From contig JAHITX010000058.1 of NCBI GenBank assembly GCA_018817425.1, positions 1-64,000 on the forward strand: 64,000 nucleotides of DNA, read 5' to 3'. Position numbers and translations under genes: made by a program. The notes under the pieces are model-generated. The model saw only the letters and a list, made by a program, of their open reading frames with translations. It was not told the DNA's origin and did not search any database. Positions 17,876-26,292 of this stretch are shown here, piece by piece (the first letter of the stretch is position 1; every line of letters begins with the position of its first letter). The stretch is from Pseudomonadota bacterium (lineage in GTDB: Bacteria > Desulfobacterota > Desulfobacteria > Desulfobacterales > RPRI01).

Positions 17876-18667
17876 TTATCTGATCTCAAATGTTAACGAG
17901 GCCGATAGTTTTTGTTCATCACATATTTTGGCATCAGGATAATCTTCCATGTATGATGTGGTTATCAGCCAGATGCCTGAGTTTAGCATTTTGATGTTGG
18001 CCGTGCCCTTTTTGTCTGTTTTTGTGGCGTAAGCAAAAGTATTTTTATCAGTAGAAAATCCTATATATGTGGCAGTTACAAGGCTGGATGGAAGAGGATT
18101 TCCTTTTAATAAAACCTTGATTGGCAAAAATTCTCCCTGCTTCAATGTCCCCGGATCAGACATGGGAATAATTTCCAGATCATGTCCGATAGGATTTAAA
18201 AAAGCCGATCCACCGGGTTTACCTGCATTTACTACGGCTTTTGAATATTTTGCATAATAACCGCAACTAATTACATCCTTTAAGTCTTTTTTGGTATATC
18301 CCTTTTTGTATCCTTCCGTGGTTTTGGAGAAAAAGCCGCCTTTATTTTTAGCTGCAACTATATATGTTCCTGCGGTTTTTAATGGTTTTTGAGTTTTTAA
18401 CTCTACTTCGGAGAAGTTATTGAATCCTGTTTTATCTCCCTTATTATTGCAGAGAAAAATTTCTTCCAGATCGTTTGGATTCATGAATTCGCGGGTGGGA
18501 AAGTGATGATCGTAAGCTATTACAATGTTGATTTCTTCACCAGGTTCAGGTGTATAGTCTCTAACCTCAAGCCACATGTCATGAGCCATAAGCGGATGAC
18601 TTGTTAGAATTAAAATTATTATACAATTAACAAACAAGATAAATTGATTTTTTAAAATACACTTCAT
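17876..18667 (-). CDS. DUF4198 periplasmic protein (NikK-like, nickel/cobalt uptake)
   Basis: The product is 263 residues. A signal peptide is cut just before His-Asp-Met-Trp-Leu-Glu, giving the mature start HDMWLE that characterises DUF4198 proteins. Next come PEPGEEINIVIAYDHHFP with paired His, a GGFFSKTTEGYK loop, a lone Cys in ISCGYYAKY, and a second Ig-like half ending CDEQKLSASLTFEI. In several lineages DUF4198 proteins (NikK) accompany nickel/cobalt ECF transporters, and here the partner is a TonB receptor. A periplasmic metal- or metallophore-binding role is inferred. A paralogue is at 34993. The leader upstream holds hairpin motif copy a. Confidence 0.78.
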   Translation of the reverse strand: MKCILKNQFILFVNCIIILILTSHPLMAHDMWLEVRDYTPEPGEEINIVIAYDHHFPTREFMNPNDLEEIFLCNNKGDKTGFNNFSEVELKTQKPLKTAGTYIVAAKNKGGFFSKTTEGYKKGYTKKDLKDVISCGYYAKYSKAVVNAGKPGGSAFLNPIGHDLEIIPMSDPGTLKQGEFLPIKVLLKGNPLPSSLVTATYIGFSTDKNTFAYATKTDKKGTANIKMLNSGIWLITTSYMEDYPDAKICDEQKLSASLTFEIR

Positions 18668-19077
18668 AATTTTCTCCTTTTCTGTTGGAAATAGTAATTA
18701 CATTATTTACATCATTTTATTCAGCCGCATTTAAGCCGTTGTAGCGAGCGTTATTTCTGTTGCCGGCAACGGGAAGTTTCAAGTGATTTTACCGTTTCCG
18801 GGTTTTTGCATATTTTTGCGAATGCCCGGAGATAACAGCCATTGAATATTTTTGTAAAAACCGCTATTTTAAATTATTTTGTGCGAGTACAAATATGAAG
18901 CCGGAATGAAAAAAGATTGGTTTGACAAAAAGAAAATTCCATGGGAATAATACTTTAAGCATTCCTTATTCCAAGGGTGGCAGGGGAGGGCGGCTTAAAA
19001 GCACTGGCCGGTGTTTACCGCTTTCCCCAACCCGCTGTAAATCATTTACTTCTTTACCCGCTGATACCACAAAAAAA

Positions 19078-19126
19078 ACCACTCAGGCATTTTATCCGTT
19101 TTTGGATAACAGCCTTCGTGGCTTTT
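19078..19126 (-). promoter_or_regulatory. Leader hairpin a (GCCACGAAGGC family), minus strand
   Basis: On the minus strand the 5' arm is AGCCACGAAGGC, an inner stem TTATCC/GGATAA follows, then GCCTGAGTGGT and eight T. It is terminator-shaped but sits about 410 bases before the DUF4198 start with no leftward gene upstream, so it is a leader element. Confidence 0.55.
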
Positions 19127-19191
19127 GATTAAAATTAGTTTATAGTACTATTGTAGATAGCTTCTACTATCTTGCTGAGAGGTATGGGTGA

Positions 19192-19220
19192 TTGATATAA
19201 AGTTTTAAATCATCTGTCAA
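19192..19220 (-). promoter_or_regulatory. Probable sigma-70 promoter for the DUF4198-receptor unit
   Basis: On the minus strand: TTGACA, 17-base spacer, TATCAA. The -35 is a consensus match; the -10 is weaker. Confidence 0.4.
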
Positions 19221-19296
19221 CAACAAATGCTTGTCTGCATCAATTTGTGTAATTAAAAGGTTTAACAGGAGGGATTTGGATGTTGTAATAAAATAC

Positions 19297-19326
19297 TTGA
19301 CAAAAATTGGTGTTAACGTGTATTTG
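19297..19326 (+). promoter_or_regulatory. Probable sigma-70 promoter for the receptor gene at 19744
   Basis: TTGACA, 18-base spacer, TATTTG. It lies about 75 bases before the first of three leader hairpins. The spacer contains GTTAAC. Confidence 0.4.
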
Positions 19327-19398
19327 CATTAAATATATTATCTATAATAAGAAATTATAATCTTAATATAATTGTAAAATATAAGCATTAGTTGAAAC

Positions 19399-19451
19399 AG
19401 CCAAGAAGGCATGACCGGATAGAAATCCGCCATATGTTCTTGGCTTTTTTT
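19399..19451 (+). promoter_or_regulatory. Leader hairpin b (GCCAAGAAGGC family)
   Basis: AGCCAAGAA pairs with TTCTTGGCT, followed by a T run. The interior carries ACCGGATAGAAATCCG, which also occurs in hairpin c. Confidence 0.6.
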
Positions 19452-19536
19452 ATGTGATTTTTCAGAAGTTCCGATTCTTAAAAGAAAATAATCGATAAAT
19501 ACTTCTTTAATTTTAAATAGAATTAAGCCGTTAAAC

Positions 19537-19590
19537 AAGCCAGGAAGGCAAAACCGGATAGAAATCCGGTAAGTACTTTTCTGGTTTTTT
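19537..19590 (+). promoter_or_regulatory. Leader hairpin c (GCCAGGAAGGC family)
   Basis: The 5' arm AAGCCAGGAAGGCA pairs with CTTTTCTGGTT, followed by a T run. The inner ACCGGATAGAAATCCGG is shared with hairpin b. Confidence 0.6.
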
Positions 19591-19623
19591 TATTTTGTTT
19601 GATTGAAAACAATAACACAGTGA

Positions 19624-19668
19624 CAGGAAGGCAGCATATACGATTAAAAGAACTTGCTACCTTTCTGA
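19624..19668 (+). promoter_or_regulatory. Leader hairpin d (CAGGAAGGCA family)
   Basis: CAGGAAGGCAGCA pairs with TTGCTACCTTTCTG. It has no long T run. It is third in the tandem series, 76 bases before the receptor start. Confidence 0.45.
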
Positions 19669-19743
19669 GAATAATAATTTTGCCAAAAAGAAAAGTATTA
19701 CTTTCGAAATGTTGGCAAATTCTAGAAATAAAGGGAGAATTAT

Positions 19744-21747
19744 ATGTTTTGTAAGAAGAATGTGATCAGAAAAATTAATATAATCATTATTGTTTGTGTT
19801 CTGTTTTATTCCGTTTCGGTATGGGGGAGTGAACCCAGTAAGGTATTACATCTTGATGATATTATTGTATCCGAAAAAGCGGAAAGCGTTTCTATGCCGC
19901 CTCCGTCATCAACTATTATCGGAAGCGATGAGATAGAAAAGGAAAACTATGACAAGACACTATATATACTTCAAAAAGTACCCGGAGTGGTCATACAGGA
20001 TTATGGACAGGGAGCAGTGGCCAGTCAATTCACCATGCGAGGTCTTCGTTTGGGGCACAACACCGGTGTTGCCATCTTTGTCGACGGTGTGCCCTTGAAT
20101 GAGTCGACCTCACACGGCGACGGCTATGGTGACTTCAATACCATAATTCCGGAGGACATCAATTACATTGAAGTTATTAAGGGGCCGGCCTCGGCACTTT
20201 ACGGTCAGTTCGCCAGAGCCGGTGTTGTGAACATTATCACCAAAAGGAGCGGGGACTTTGCCCTATACAAGTTCGGCGCAGGTGATTTTGATAAACAACG
20301 ATTTGCAGCATCGGTTGGTCATGATGACGGAAATATCAGCTCGGTCATTGGTGCGGAACTTTCACGCAGCGAGGGGGCAACCGATCATTCCGACTGGAAA
20401 TTAGGCAACGCCACCGGCAAATTTACTTACGATTTTAATAAAAAATTAAAGGGTGGGTTGACAGTTAACCTGCACAGTACGGAATGGGATCATCCTGAAT
20501 ACCTGACCCGCGAACAATGGGATGCCCACGATTATTGGAGTGCGAAATCATTGGGTAGCGGAGAAAGACATCGCTACGGGGTCAACACAAATTGGACCTA
20601 TGATGTGGCCGATAACGCCTTTGCCAATCTGTTGCTTTATGGATATACCATGAATCTGACACGATACCGGGATATGGATACCTATGTTCGCGAAGAGTAT
20701 CATGACAGGGACATGTATGGTGGCAGCGCAAGTTATGTCTGGGCAACCGATTTTAACGGAATGGGGAATAATCTTACTGTGGGCGTTGACGGCCAGGTGG
20801 AGCTTACCCATACCTTAAATGCTTCCAACCCGAGCCGCATCCCTTCTGCACGGGAGATCATAACCGTGGACGGCGATTCGACCATAAATACGCTTTCCGG
20901 ATATTTTCAAAATCAATTCTCGCCTTCCCAGGCATGGAGAATCAGTCTGGGACTGCGTTATGACCATATCAACGGCGATCTGGACGACAACCTGACGGGC
21001 ATAGAAACTAGCATGGGAACGTTTGAAGTTATCAGCCCCAAAGCCGGCCTGGAGTTCACACCAATAGATGGATACACATTGTTTGCTACATACGGGGAAG
21101 GCTTCAAACTTCCGGGAGGTTTTGACAAGTTTACATATCCGGATCTTACAGAGGAGACCTACAAGCAGTACGAACTCGGAATAAAATTTATGAAGCTTTT
21201 AAATTTTGAAAGCACATTAACCGGTTTTATTCTGGATGTGCAAGACGAAATCGTTACCGACTCAGCTGCCGGCACAAAGGAAAATCAGGGGGAAACCCGA
21301 CGCAAAGGGGTGGAGCTGGAAGTAAACTATGCTCCTGTGGATCATCTTTCCATATTTGGCAATGCTTCTTACACAAAAGGGAAATACAGGGATTATGTTA
21401 ATAACGGGATCGACTACTCTGATACGGATATTTCCCTGGTGCCGGATTGGTTGTTTAGCTTCGGCGCCAGGTGGAAACCGCCCGAGGGCCTTTTTGCAGG
21501 ATTTGACTATCGCTATGTAGGGGAAGCCGATCTGGAAGATTACCCTTCCAATTATACCGGCAACCAAAAGACAACCATTGATTACTGGGTGGCGAATGCC
21601 CAGATTGGCTACCAGTGGAACCAGTATTCCCTTACCCTGGATATCAAAAATGCCTTTGATAAACGTTATCCCAGTACTGAATCGGCAAGTTCTCTCAGAA
21701 CTGCCAATCCAAGAGCCTTTTTTGTTACTTTCGCAATGAGCTATTAA
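19744..21747 (+). CDS. TonB-dependent outer-membrane receptor
   Basis: The product is 667 residues with a signal peptide to about residue 28 (VWGSEP). LDDIIVSEKAES is TonB-box-like, and the plug domain contains PGVVIQDYGQGAVASQF, then TMRGLRLGHN, VAIFVDGVPLNE and VEVIKGPASALYGQ-type blocks (here IEVIKGPASALYGQF). The barrel ends in RAFFVTFAMSY. Plug sequences and C-terminal repeats (NAFDKRYPSTES) closely resemble the receptor at 15625, so the two divergent receptors are paralogues. Its long leader has three tandem hairpins. Base composition rises in GC inside the gene relative to its leader. Metal-chelate or corrinoid uptake is inferred from context. Confidence 0.88.
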   Translation: MFCKKNVIRKINIIIIVCVLFYSVSVWGSEPSKVLHLDDIIVSEKAESVSMPPPSSTIIGSDEIEKENYDKTLYILQKVPGVVIQDYGQGAVASQFTMRGLRLGHNTGVAIFVDGVPLNESTSHGDGYGDFNTIIPEDINYIEVIKGPASALYGQFARAGVVNIITKRSGDFALYKFGAGDFDKQRFAASVGHDDGNISSVIGAELSRSEGATDHSDWKLGNATGKFTYDFNKKLKGGLTVNLHSTEWDHPEYLTREQWDAHDYWSAKSLGSGERHRYGVNTNWTYDVADNAFANLLLYGYTMNLTRYRDMDTYVREEYHDRDMYGGSASYVWATDFNGMGNNLTVGVDGQVELTHTLNASNPSRIPSAREIITVDGDSTINTLSGYFQNQFSPSQAWRISLGLRYDHINGDLDDNLTGIETSMGTFEVISPKAGLEFTPIDGYTLFATYGEGFKLPGGFDKFTYPDLTEETYKQYELGIKFMKLLNFESTLTGFILDVQDEIVTDSAAGTKENQGETRRKGVELEVNYAPVDHLSIFGNASYTKGKYRDYVNNGIDYSDTDISLVPDWLFSFGARWKPPEGLFAGFDYRYVGEADLEDYPSNYTGNQKTTIDYWVANAQIGYQWNQYSLTLDIKNAFDKRYPSTESASSLRTANPRAFFVTFAMSY

Positions 21748-21812
21748 ATGACAGGCGCTATTGGAAAACCGGTTTTCATCTTGATGAAATCGAAAAATGA
21801 GGTTACCAGTGT

Positions 21813-23435
21813 ATGAAGAACTTATTGAGAATATATATCCAAACCAGTACTGATAGAATTATTATACGAAAAAGTACGATAGTACTATTCTCTATTGTTT
21901 TATTAATATGTTGTTTATTTGCTTATCCGGTTTGCCGGGCTGATGAAAAACTGCCGCCTATAGTGGTGCGAACCACTGCGCCCGATGCAGATGTTTACAG
22001 TTCGCCCGTGACCGGTATTATTATACCGGAAAACCAAATTTCCGCCGGCCAGATCAGCGGTCTTACCGATCTGCTGAAGTTGAGCAATTCCATTTTCATT
22101 CAAGACTCTTCCTATGGCAAGCAATTATACCTGCGCGGCATGTCCGACCAGGATATGTGTATCTTGATAAATGGTATGCCGTTGGGGCAATTGGGAAAAT
22201 ACTACGCCCGTTCGGTGGCCTGGGAGGCTATACCATTGGAAAATATTGAGCGTATTGAGGTCGTTCGTGGCGTCGGTTCGGCGGAATACGGCAATACTCT
22301 GGCCGGGACTATCAACATCATTACTAAAAACGGGAAAGAAAAATCACAGAGCAAAGTTACGTTGAATTACGGTACGTTCAACGATTCTAAGGCCAATGCG
22401 ACCACCGCCGGATCGGCGGGCAAAATAGACTGGACATTGGGCGGCGCTCATCGCAGTAGAGACGAATATCTCAATAACAACGACATTGAACAAAGGAATG
22501 CCAGCGGATCGGTAGGCGTGGATATTGGCCAGGTGGGCGCACTGAGACTGACCGCATTTACTATATGACGCGAAGAAGGCTTGACATTGGATGACCGGGT
22601 GACCTGGAATGTCTGGAGCGATTCTCGTGGATTTGATGACGGCAGTAAAACCAACCAGGATACTGACACGGTAATAGCCGCCTATACTTCGGGTTGGCTG
22701 GATATCGGCGTTTCGTATTTGCGACACAAACGTGACGAAGACTATAAAAACGCCGACCGGTCAGTGGGTGATTATGAGGATTACAGTCTGGATTTTAAAA
22801 TTCCGGCTTTAAAGGCTAAACTACACCACCAATTCGGTAACCATAAATTGAAATTGGGTACAACATACTCTTATGGAGATGCCTGCGCTCATTGGGATTA
22901 TTATATGCAAAACGCAAGTAAAGTGGAATGGGAGCAGGATTTGGCAGGCGCTTTCCTTGAGGATTCATGGCAGATGCTTCCAAGACTCAACATAACTGTC
23001 GGGCTGCGCTATGACTACTTTAAAAACAATGCCAAAAGTTACGGTGAAGAACCCGAAACCGTTGTAAAGCTTTCTGATAGCCAATACTCCCCGCGGGCCA
23101 GTCTGACCTATGACCTGCCTGATAACTGGCAGACGTTTGTCTTTGCAGGGCGGGTGTTTAAGTCCCCTACTCTGGCGGACATGTATCGCTGGGATGGCAG
23201 TTATTGTTTAAAATCGTTTGCCGGGCGCGCCGTACTCCGGGCTTATTACGGCCTCAATCAGCCACCGGGTGCGCCTGCCGGCATCATTCCTTCCCAATAT
23301 ATCCAGGCATGGCAAAACCTCATCGGACAAATTAAACCCGTCAAAGGCTGGGACTATGAAACCGGTCTGAGACATTCGGGAAACAACAGAAAAAGAAAAG
23401 TTCATGGGTCTTCTGTTTATTGGACGTTTTCTTGA
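21813..23435 (+). pseudogene. TonB-dependent receptor broken by a nonsense codon and C-terminally truncated
   Basis: The first 251 codons give a signal peptide, LPPIVVRTT and a plug domain (LKLSNSIFIQD, LYLRGMSDQDM, IERIEVVRGVGSAEYGN). The frame then hits TGA at 22566-22568 and continues in the same frame as REEGLTLDDRVTWNVWSD through barrel strands. At about 23385 homology stops (ETGLRHSGNNRKRK), roughly 100-150 residues short of a normal barrel end. One point nonsense mutation plus loss of the 3' end argue for a dead gene. It follows the intact receptor by 65 bases, suggesting a former receptor pair. Confidence 0.8.
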
Positions 23436-23662
23436 GTTAGAAGTGTTATTGAAGAATTTTTAGGATCCAGCAGCCTATCAACTGAAGATCGACTTGTTTT
23501 CATCATTTTAGCCAAAGCTGTTTTTGAAATGTTACGTAATTCCATTTCCTGTTTAATCTGATAAGCAAGTATGCGTTTTAGAGCCGCTGCTTCGGCTTCT
23601 GCCAGTAGGCCTTCCTCTTGAAGGGAATCATCAAAACTACTTCCAATATGTTTGTCTTTCAT
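23417..23662 (-). CDS. HigA/XRE-type antitoxin, apparently C-terminally truncated
   Basis: The product is 81 residues. It begins MKDKHIGSSFDDSLQEEGLL, the characteristic start of antitoxins paired with Gp49/HigB-like toxins. A helix-turn-helix follows (MELRNISKTALAKMMKTSRS, SVDRLLDPKNSSITL). Family members continue with about 15 residues ending near GKRLKIEL, but here the frame diverges into LTQENVQ and stops. The stop overlaps the end of the broken receptor by 19 bases on the opposite strand, so one deletion probably clipped both genes. The gene follows the toxin remnant by two bases. Confidence 0.7.
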   Translation of the reverse strand: MKDKHIGSSFDDSLQEEGLLAEAEAAALKRILAYQIKQEMELRNISKTALAKMMKTSRSSVDRLLDPKNSSITLLTQENVQ

Positions 23663-23664
23663 CC

Positions 23665-23862
23665 TTAATCCTCCTGATATTCTTTCAACCGGGAAAGAGC
23701 TGTTTCTAATTCATTCTTAGGAATTTTCTGCGATTCTTTAATAAACCCGTGTAATAGGGTCATCATATTCCCGTCAACAGTGAATAAAACTCTGGCGATT
23801 CCATCCGGAATCTTGGACCTTACTTCCCATAGGAACGGTTTTAATTTTTCAACCAAAGGCAT
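23665..23862 (-). pseudogene. HigB/Gp49-like toxin, N-terminally truncated
   Basis: The product is 65 residues starting at MPLVEKLKPFLWEVRSKIPD and continuing GIARVLFTVDGNMMTLLHGF, then IKESQKIPKNELETALSR. This is the C-terminal two thirds of the phage-derived Gp49-like / HigB RNase toxins, normally about 110 residues. The first 40 or so residues are missing and no frame upstream supplies them. The surviving half keeps the GIARVLF core and the LLHGF-KK/Q motif. With both partners clipped, this is an eroded toxin-antitoxin pair. Confidence 0.65.
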
Positions 23863-23917
23863 GCCAGGTGGTGTGGGGGCTGGGGGTTAAATACCCCCGG
23901 CTACCCGATTGAAGTCA

Positions 23918-24256
23918 TTACATGGTAGATAGATACTGTTCCAGAGCTTCTGTAACCACTTTATTTAAATTTAACCCTTTTTCTTTTGCATATAAAGCAG
24001 CTCTCCGATGCAGCTCACTTCCCGCACGAACATTAAAACTACCTTTGAAAGGTTGTTCAGGCTCAAGCTCTTCTTGCGTGCAAAGTTCCAGATAGTCTTC
24101 AACCGCTTCCTCGAAGGAATGTTTAAGGCTTTTTACATCGGTTCCTTCGTAATTTACTAAGCTTTTAATGTATTCGAGCTTTCCAAAAAATAATTGGTCT
24201 TCATCGCTGTAGTGCACTGAACCAATGTATCCTTTATAACTCATCATATCTTTCAT
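23918..24256 (-). CDS. hicB: HicB antitoxin
   Basis: The product is 112 residues. The N-terminal partial RNase-H-like fold (YKGYIGSVHYSDEDQLFFGK, YEGTDVKSLKHSFEEAVEDY) is followed by a ribbon-helix-helix DNA-binding tail (FNVRAGSELHRRAALYAKEK, LNLNKVVTEALEQYL), the standard HicB layout. The ATG at 4254-4256 of the 24-kb stretch overlaps the hicA stop, with GGAGG seven bases upstream. HicB neutralises the HicA RNase and represses the operon. Confidence 0.88.
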   Translation of the reverse strand: MKDMMSYKGYIGSVHYSDEDQLFFGKLEYIKSLVNYEGTDVKSLKHSFEEAVEDYLELCTQEELEPEQPFKGSFNVRAGSELHRRAALYAKEKGLNLNKVVTEALEQYLSTM

Positions 24257-24507
24257 ATCATATCCTCCTGTTCCAATACTTCAATGATTTGATCAATTGC
24301 ATACTGTTTTAAAGTGTTTTGAGGATGTGGTTTATGCAAACTTATTGTTGCTGCGTTATCATGTATGAATCTTCTTCTTGAGCCTCCGGACTTTCCTGTT
24401 TTAGCCTCTTTGTAATCAAATGATTTTAATAAACTGGTTAACTCATTCCATGTAAAATTATTTGGACATTGCAGCAGTTTAGCTATTAATTTTTCTTTTT
24501 TGCTCAT
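24253..24507 (-). CDS. hicA: HicA toxin (mRNA interferase)
   Basis: The product is 84 residues with a double-stranded-RNA-binding-like fold. TWNELTSLLKSFDYKEA is followed by the GSRRRFIHD strand and ISLHKPHPQNTLKQYAID, where the His of HKPHP is the catalytic residue of HicA toxins. It precedes hicB with a four-base ATGA overlap, the usual order. Both genes look intact, unlike the neighbouring HigBA-like pair. The region upstream (24508-24560) should hold the autoregulated promoter. Confidence 0.88.
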   Translation of the reverse strand: MSKKEKLIAKLLQCPNNFTWNELTSLLKSFDYKEAKTGKSGGSRRRFIHDNAATISLHKPHPQNTLKQYAIDQIIEVLEQEDMI

Positions 24508-24977
24508 TCTCTCCCTTTTTCATCTTAGGATAAGGGATTTATTGTCATATTGCAACTAATTATAGTTGCTTTTTCAAAATTCCAATAATTCAAAGGTTTT
24601 CATGCACATAACAAGTTATTGTAAAGTTTTGGATAGCTTTACCATTGTAAGAAACTCTGGAAAGATTAAAAATAAATTATTCTAAAACCAAATTGAAAAA
24701 TGGACAAAAGAGGAGACAGGTAGTATTTTAGATAAATATTTCTATAGTACATAGACGTTGTAATAAAAGGGGCCTTTTCATGCAGCAATCTGATGCTTTT
24801 GAAAAAAATGGCTCTTCGCTGTTTTGTGTGGGTAAACAGTTGCCGCAAGTATTATTGACGCAACGCATATATTAACCAAGGTTTTTAGACAGGATTAACA
24901 GGATGGTCAGGATGTTGCCGACCGGCCGTAAGCCGGTCAGGCAATAAACCATCGCCTGTGGCGAGGAGGGTAACCCG
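24508..24977. other. Intergenic region upstream of hicA and of the GxxExxY fragment
   Basis: AT-rich to 24880, without a supportable gene. 24880-24977 reads like a dispersed genomic repeat (ACAGGATTAACAGGATGG, then GACCGGCCGTAAGCCGGTC as a palindrome) and supplies GGAGGG just before the GTG at 24978. Confidence 0.45.
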
Positions 24978-25175
24978 GTGGAGAAAGAAGACGTAACCCA
25001 CAAAGTAATCGGCTGCGCTTACCAAGTCTATAACTACTTGGGATTTGGATTTTTGGAAAGCGTCTATCGAAAAGCGATAGTCATCGAAATTGAAGCCTCC
25101 GGACTGCGAGTACAGCAGGAAAGTCTTTCCGCGAAGCGGCTGCGTGTTTTAGGCCGCTCTTCCAGAGCGGTCTGA
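24978..25175 (+). pseudogene. GxxExxY protein, N-terminal half only
   Basis: The GTG start is preceded by GGAGGG. The sequence EKEDVTHKVIGCAYQVYNYL, GFGFLESVYRKAIVIEIEAS, GLRVQQE is the N-terminal half of GxxExxY proteins (signature GFLESVY), usually 125-130 residues. After residue 50 it leaves the family (SAKRLRVLGRSS) and stops at 65. GxxExxY genes are often found beside group II introns, defence or mobile islands, and their function is not established. Here it lies in a debris zone. Confidence 0.6.
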
Positions 25176-25418
25176 CAAATCTACTGTTAATCATGTAAAT
25201 CCTGTCAGATAAGGTTTTGTTGTGACCCTATGTTTATTGAATTGCATCCAAGGGTGAGAGTCACCCACACGAAATAGCGAGGAATCAAAAAGAATTGGAC
25301 CAGGTGGCCGCATGGGGTGTGAATTCCGGTGGTTAATAGATCCGGAAGCTGTTGTTTTTAACGATCCCCTTTACAAACAGCTACAACGTGAAAGCAAAAA
25401 TCTTACGGCAAATAAATG

Positions 25419-25447
25419 TTGACAGACATATGATAGTATTTTAATAA
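25419..25447 (+). promoter_or_regulatory. Probable sigma-70 promoter of DUF3842-cooT
   Basis: TTGACA, 17-base spacer, TAATAA: a near-consensus promoter about 80 bases before the leader hairpin. Confidence 0.55.
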
Positions 25448-25527
25448 GAAGCATCGAATACGCAATACGAAATTGCGATGTTATTAAAATAGTAGTTAAA
25501 AATTTAGTACTTCAATATAGAAATATA

Positions 25528-25586
25528 AAGCCAAGAAGGTTTTAACCATAGAAAAAACAGGTTGAGCATTCTTGGCTTTTTTTTTT
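25528..25586 (+). promoter_or_regulatory. Leader hairpin e (GCCAAGAAGG family)
   Basis: AAGCCAAGAA pairs with TTCTTGGCTT, followed by ten T. It stands between the promoter at 25419 and the DUF3842 start, with no gene in between, so it is a leader terminator or attenuator rather than a gene-end terminator. Confidence 0.65.
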
Positions 25587-25640
25587 GGAACATACAAACA
25601 TTGTTATTTAAATAAAGTTATAAATAAAAAGTGAGTATAT

Positions 25641-26063
25641 ATGCCTGAACGGGTTTGCATTGTTGACGGTCAGGGCGGCGGTATCGGCGCTACTTTGATA
25701 AAATACCTTAAGCATGCATTTGCTGAAAATGTAGAGTTAATAGCTTTGGGAACAAACGCAATTGCAACGGCACAAATGCTTAAAGCTGGTGCAAATAAGG
25801 GGGCAAGCGGAGAAAATGCTATTTGCCGGATGTTAATTGATGCCGATTGTATAGTAGGATCTGTTGGTATCACATGGGCAAATGCCATGCTTGGCGAAGT
25901 AACGCCTAAAATTGCAGAGGCAGTTACATCAAGCAAGGCTGTAAAAATATTACTGCCTATTTCACAGGAAAACACAAATATTATCGGAATATCTATGGAA
26001 CCATTGCCGCATCTTGTGCAGGTGGCGGTGGAGAAAATCAAGGAGGTGATAAAAGATGTGTGA
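25641..26063 (+). CDS. DUF3842 family protein
   Basis: The product is 140 residues. It begins RVCIVDGQGGGIGATLIKYL, a nucleotide-binding-like glycine loop, followed by ELIALGTNAIATAQMLKAGA and a GENAICRMLIDADCIVGSVG block, all typical of DUF3842. The stop overlaps the cooT start by eight bases, so the two are translationally coupled. DUF3842 genes commonly accompany cooT in anaerobes, suggesting a shared role in nickel handling, but no biochemical activity is known to me. No signal peptide; cytoplasmic. Confidence 0.8.
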   Translation: MPERVCIVDGQGGGIGATLIKYLKHAFAENVELIALGTNAIATAQMLKAGANKGASGENAICRMLIDADCIVGSVGITWANAMLGEVTPKIAEAVTSSKAVKILLPISQENTNIIGISMEPLPHLVQVAVEKIKEVIKDV

Positions 26064-26253
26064 GGCTAATGCATATCTGGTTAAAGATGGTCAAGAGCAA
26101 CTTCTAATGGAATCAGTAGATATTATTGAACCGGAAGACGATGAGACATGGCGGTTGGTAGGTATTTTTGGCGATCAAACAATGGTGAGGGGCAAGATTA
26201 AAGGAATGAAGCTTGTGGAACACAAGATTTTGTTTGAAGAACTAGTTGACTGA
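26056..26253 (+). CDS. cooT: CooT-type nickel-binding protein
   Basis: The product is 65 residues, the usual CooT size. It opens MCEANAYLVKDGQEQLLMES, with the conserved Cys2 that takes part in nickel binding in the CooT dimer, and continues VDIIEPEDDETWRLVGIFGD and KGMKLVEHKILFEELVD. CooT helps nickel delivery for carbon monoxide dehydrogenase. The catalytic subunit cooS is in this window, 18 kb to the right. The gene overlaps the end of the DUF3842 gene and is followed by hairpin f. Confidence 0.85.
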   Translation: MCEANAYLVKDGQEQLLMESVDIIEPEDDETWRLVGIFGDQTMVRGKIKGMKLVEHKILFEELVD

Positions 26254-26292
26254 AAATACCGGTAGAATTTAACATAAAAGACTTGTAGTAAT

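Larger units (their letters stand above)
18668..19743. promoter_or_regulatory. Divergent control region with promoters and four related hairpins
   Basis: This 1.1-kb region separates the leftward DUF4198-receptor unit from the rightward receptor gene and contains no credible gene. It holds back-to-back promoters near 19192-19220 (-) and 19297-19326 (+), hairpin a on the minus strand and hairpins b, c and d on the plus strand. A 12-bp palindrome GTTGCCGGCAAC lies near 18760. I looked for a cobalamin riboswitch and did not find one. Confidence 0.6.
25176..25640. promoter_or_regulatory. Leader of the DUF3842-cooT unit, with possible intron or IS debris
   Basis: 25200-25400 contains structured, GC-richer sequence (GGGTGAGAGTCACCCAC; GAATTCCGGTGG) that may be a relic of a mobile ribozyme or IS but cannot be assigned. 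From 25419 on there is a promoter, an AU-rich leader and hairpin e, then 54 bases to the DUF3842 start. Confidence 0.45.

Noticed and set aside
19399-19668. CRISPR-like array formed by hairpins b, c and d
   Set aside because: The repeats are only partly alike, uneven in spacing, and two end as terminator-type hairpins with T runs.
18668-19743. Cobalamin riboswitch in the divergent control region
   Set aside because: No B12-box-like sequence was found on either strand; the only repeated structure is the GCCAnGAAGG hairpin family.
22566-22568. In-frame TGA as a selenocysteine codon in the receptor gene
   Set aside because: The position is in a barrel strand, not a redox site, no selenocysteine-insertion-like hairpin is evident just downstream, and the gene is also truncated at its 3' end.
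22344-22727. 127-residue antisense frame over the broken receptor
   Set aside because: Shadow of the receptor coding sequence without a start signal or recognisable motifs.
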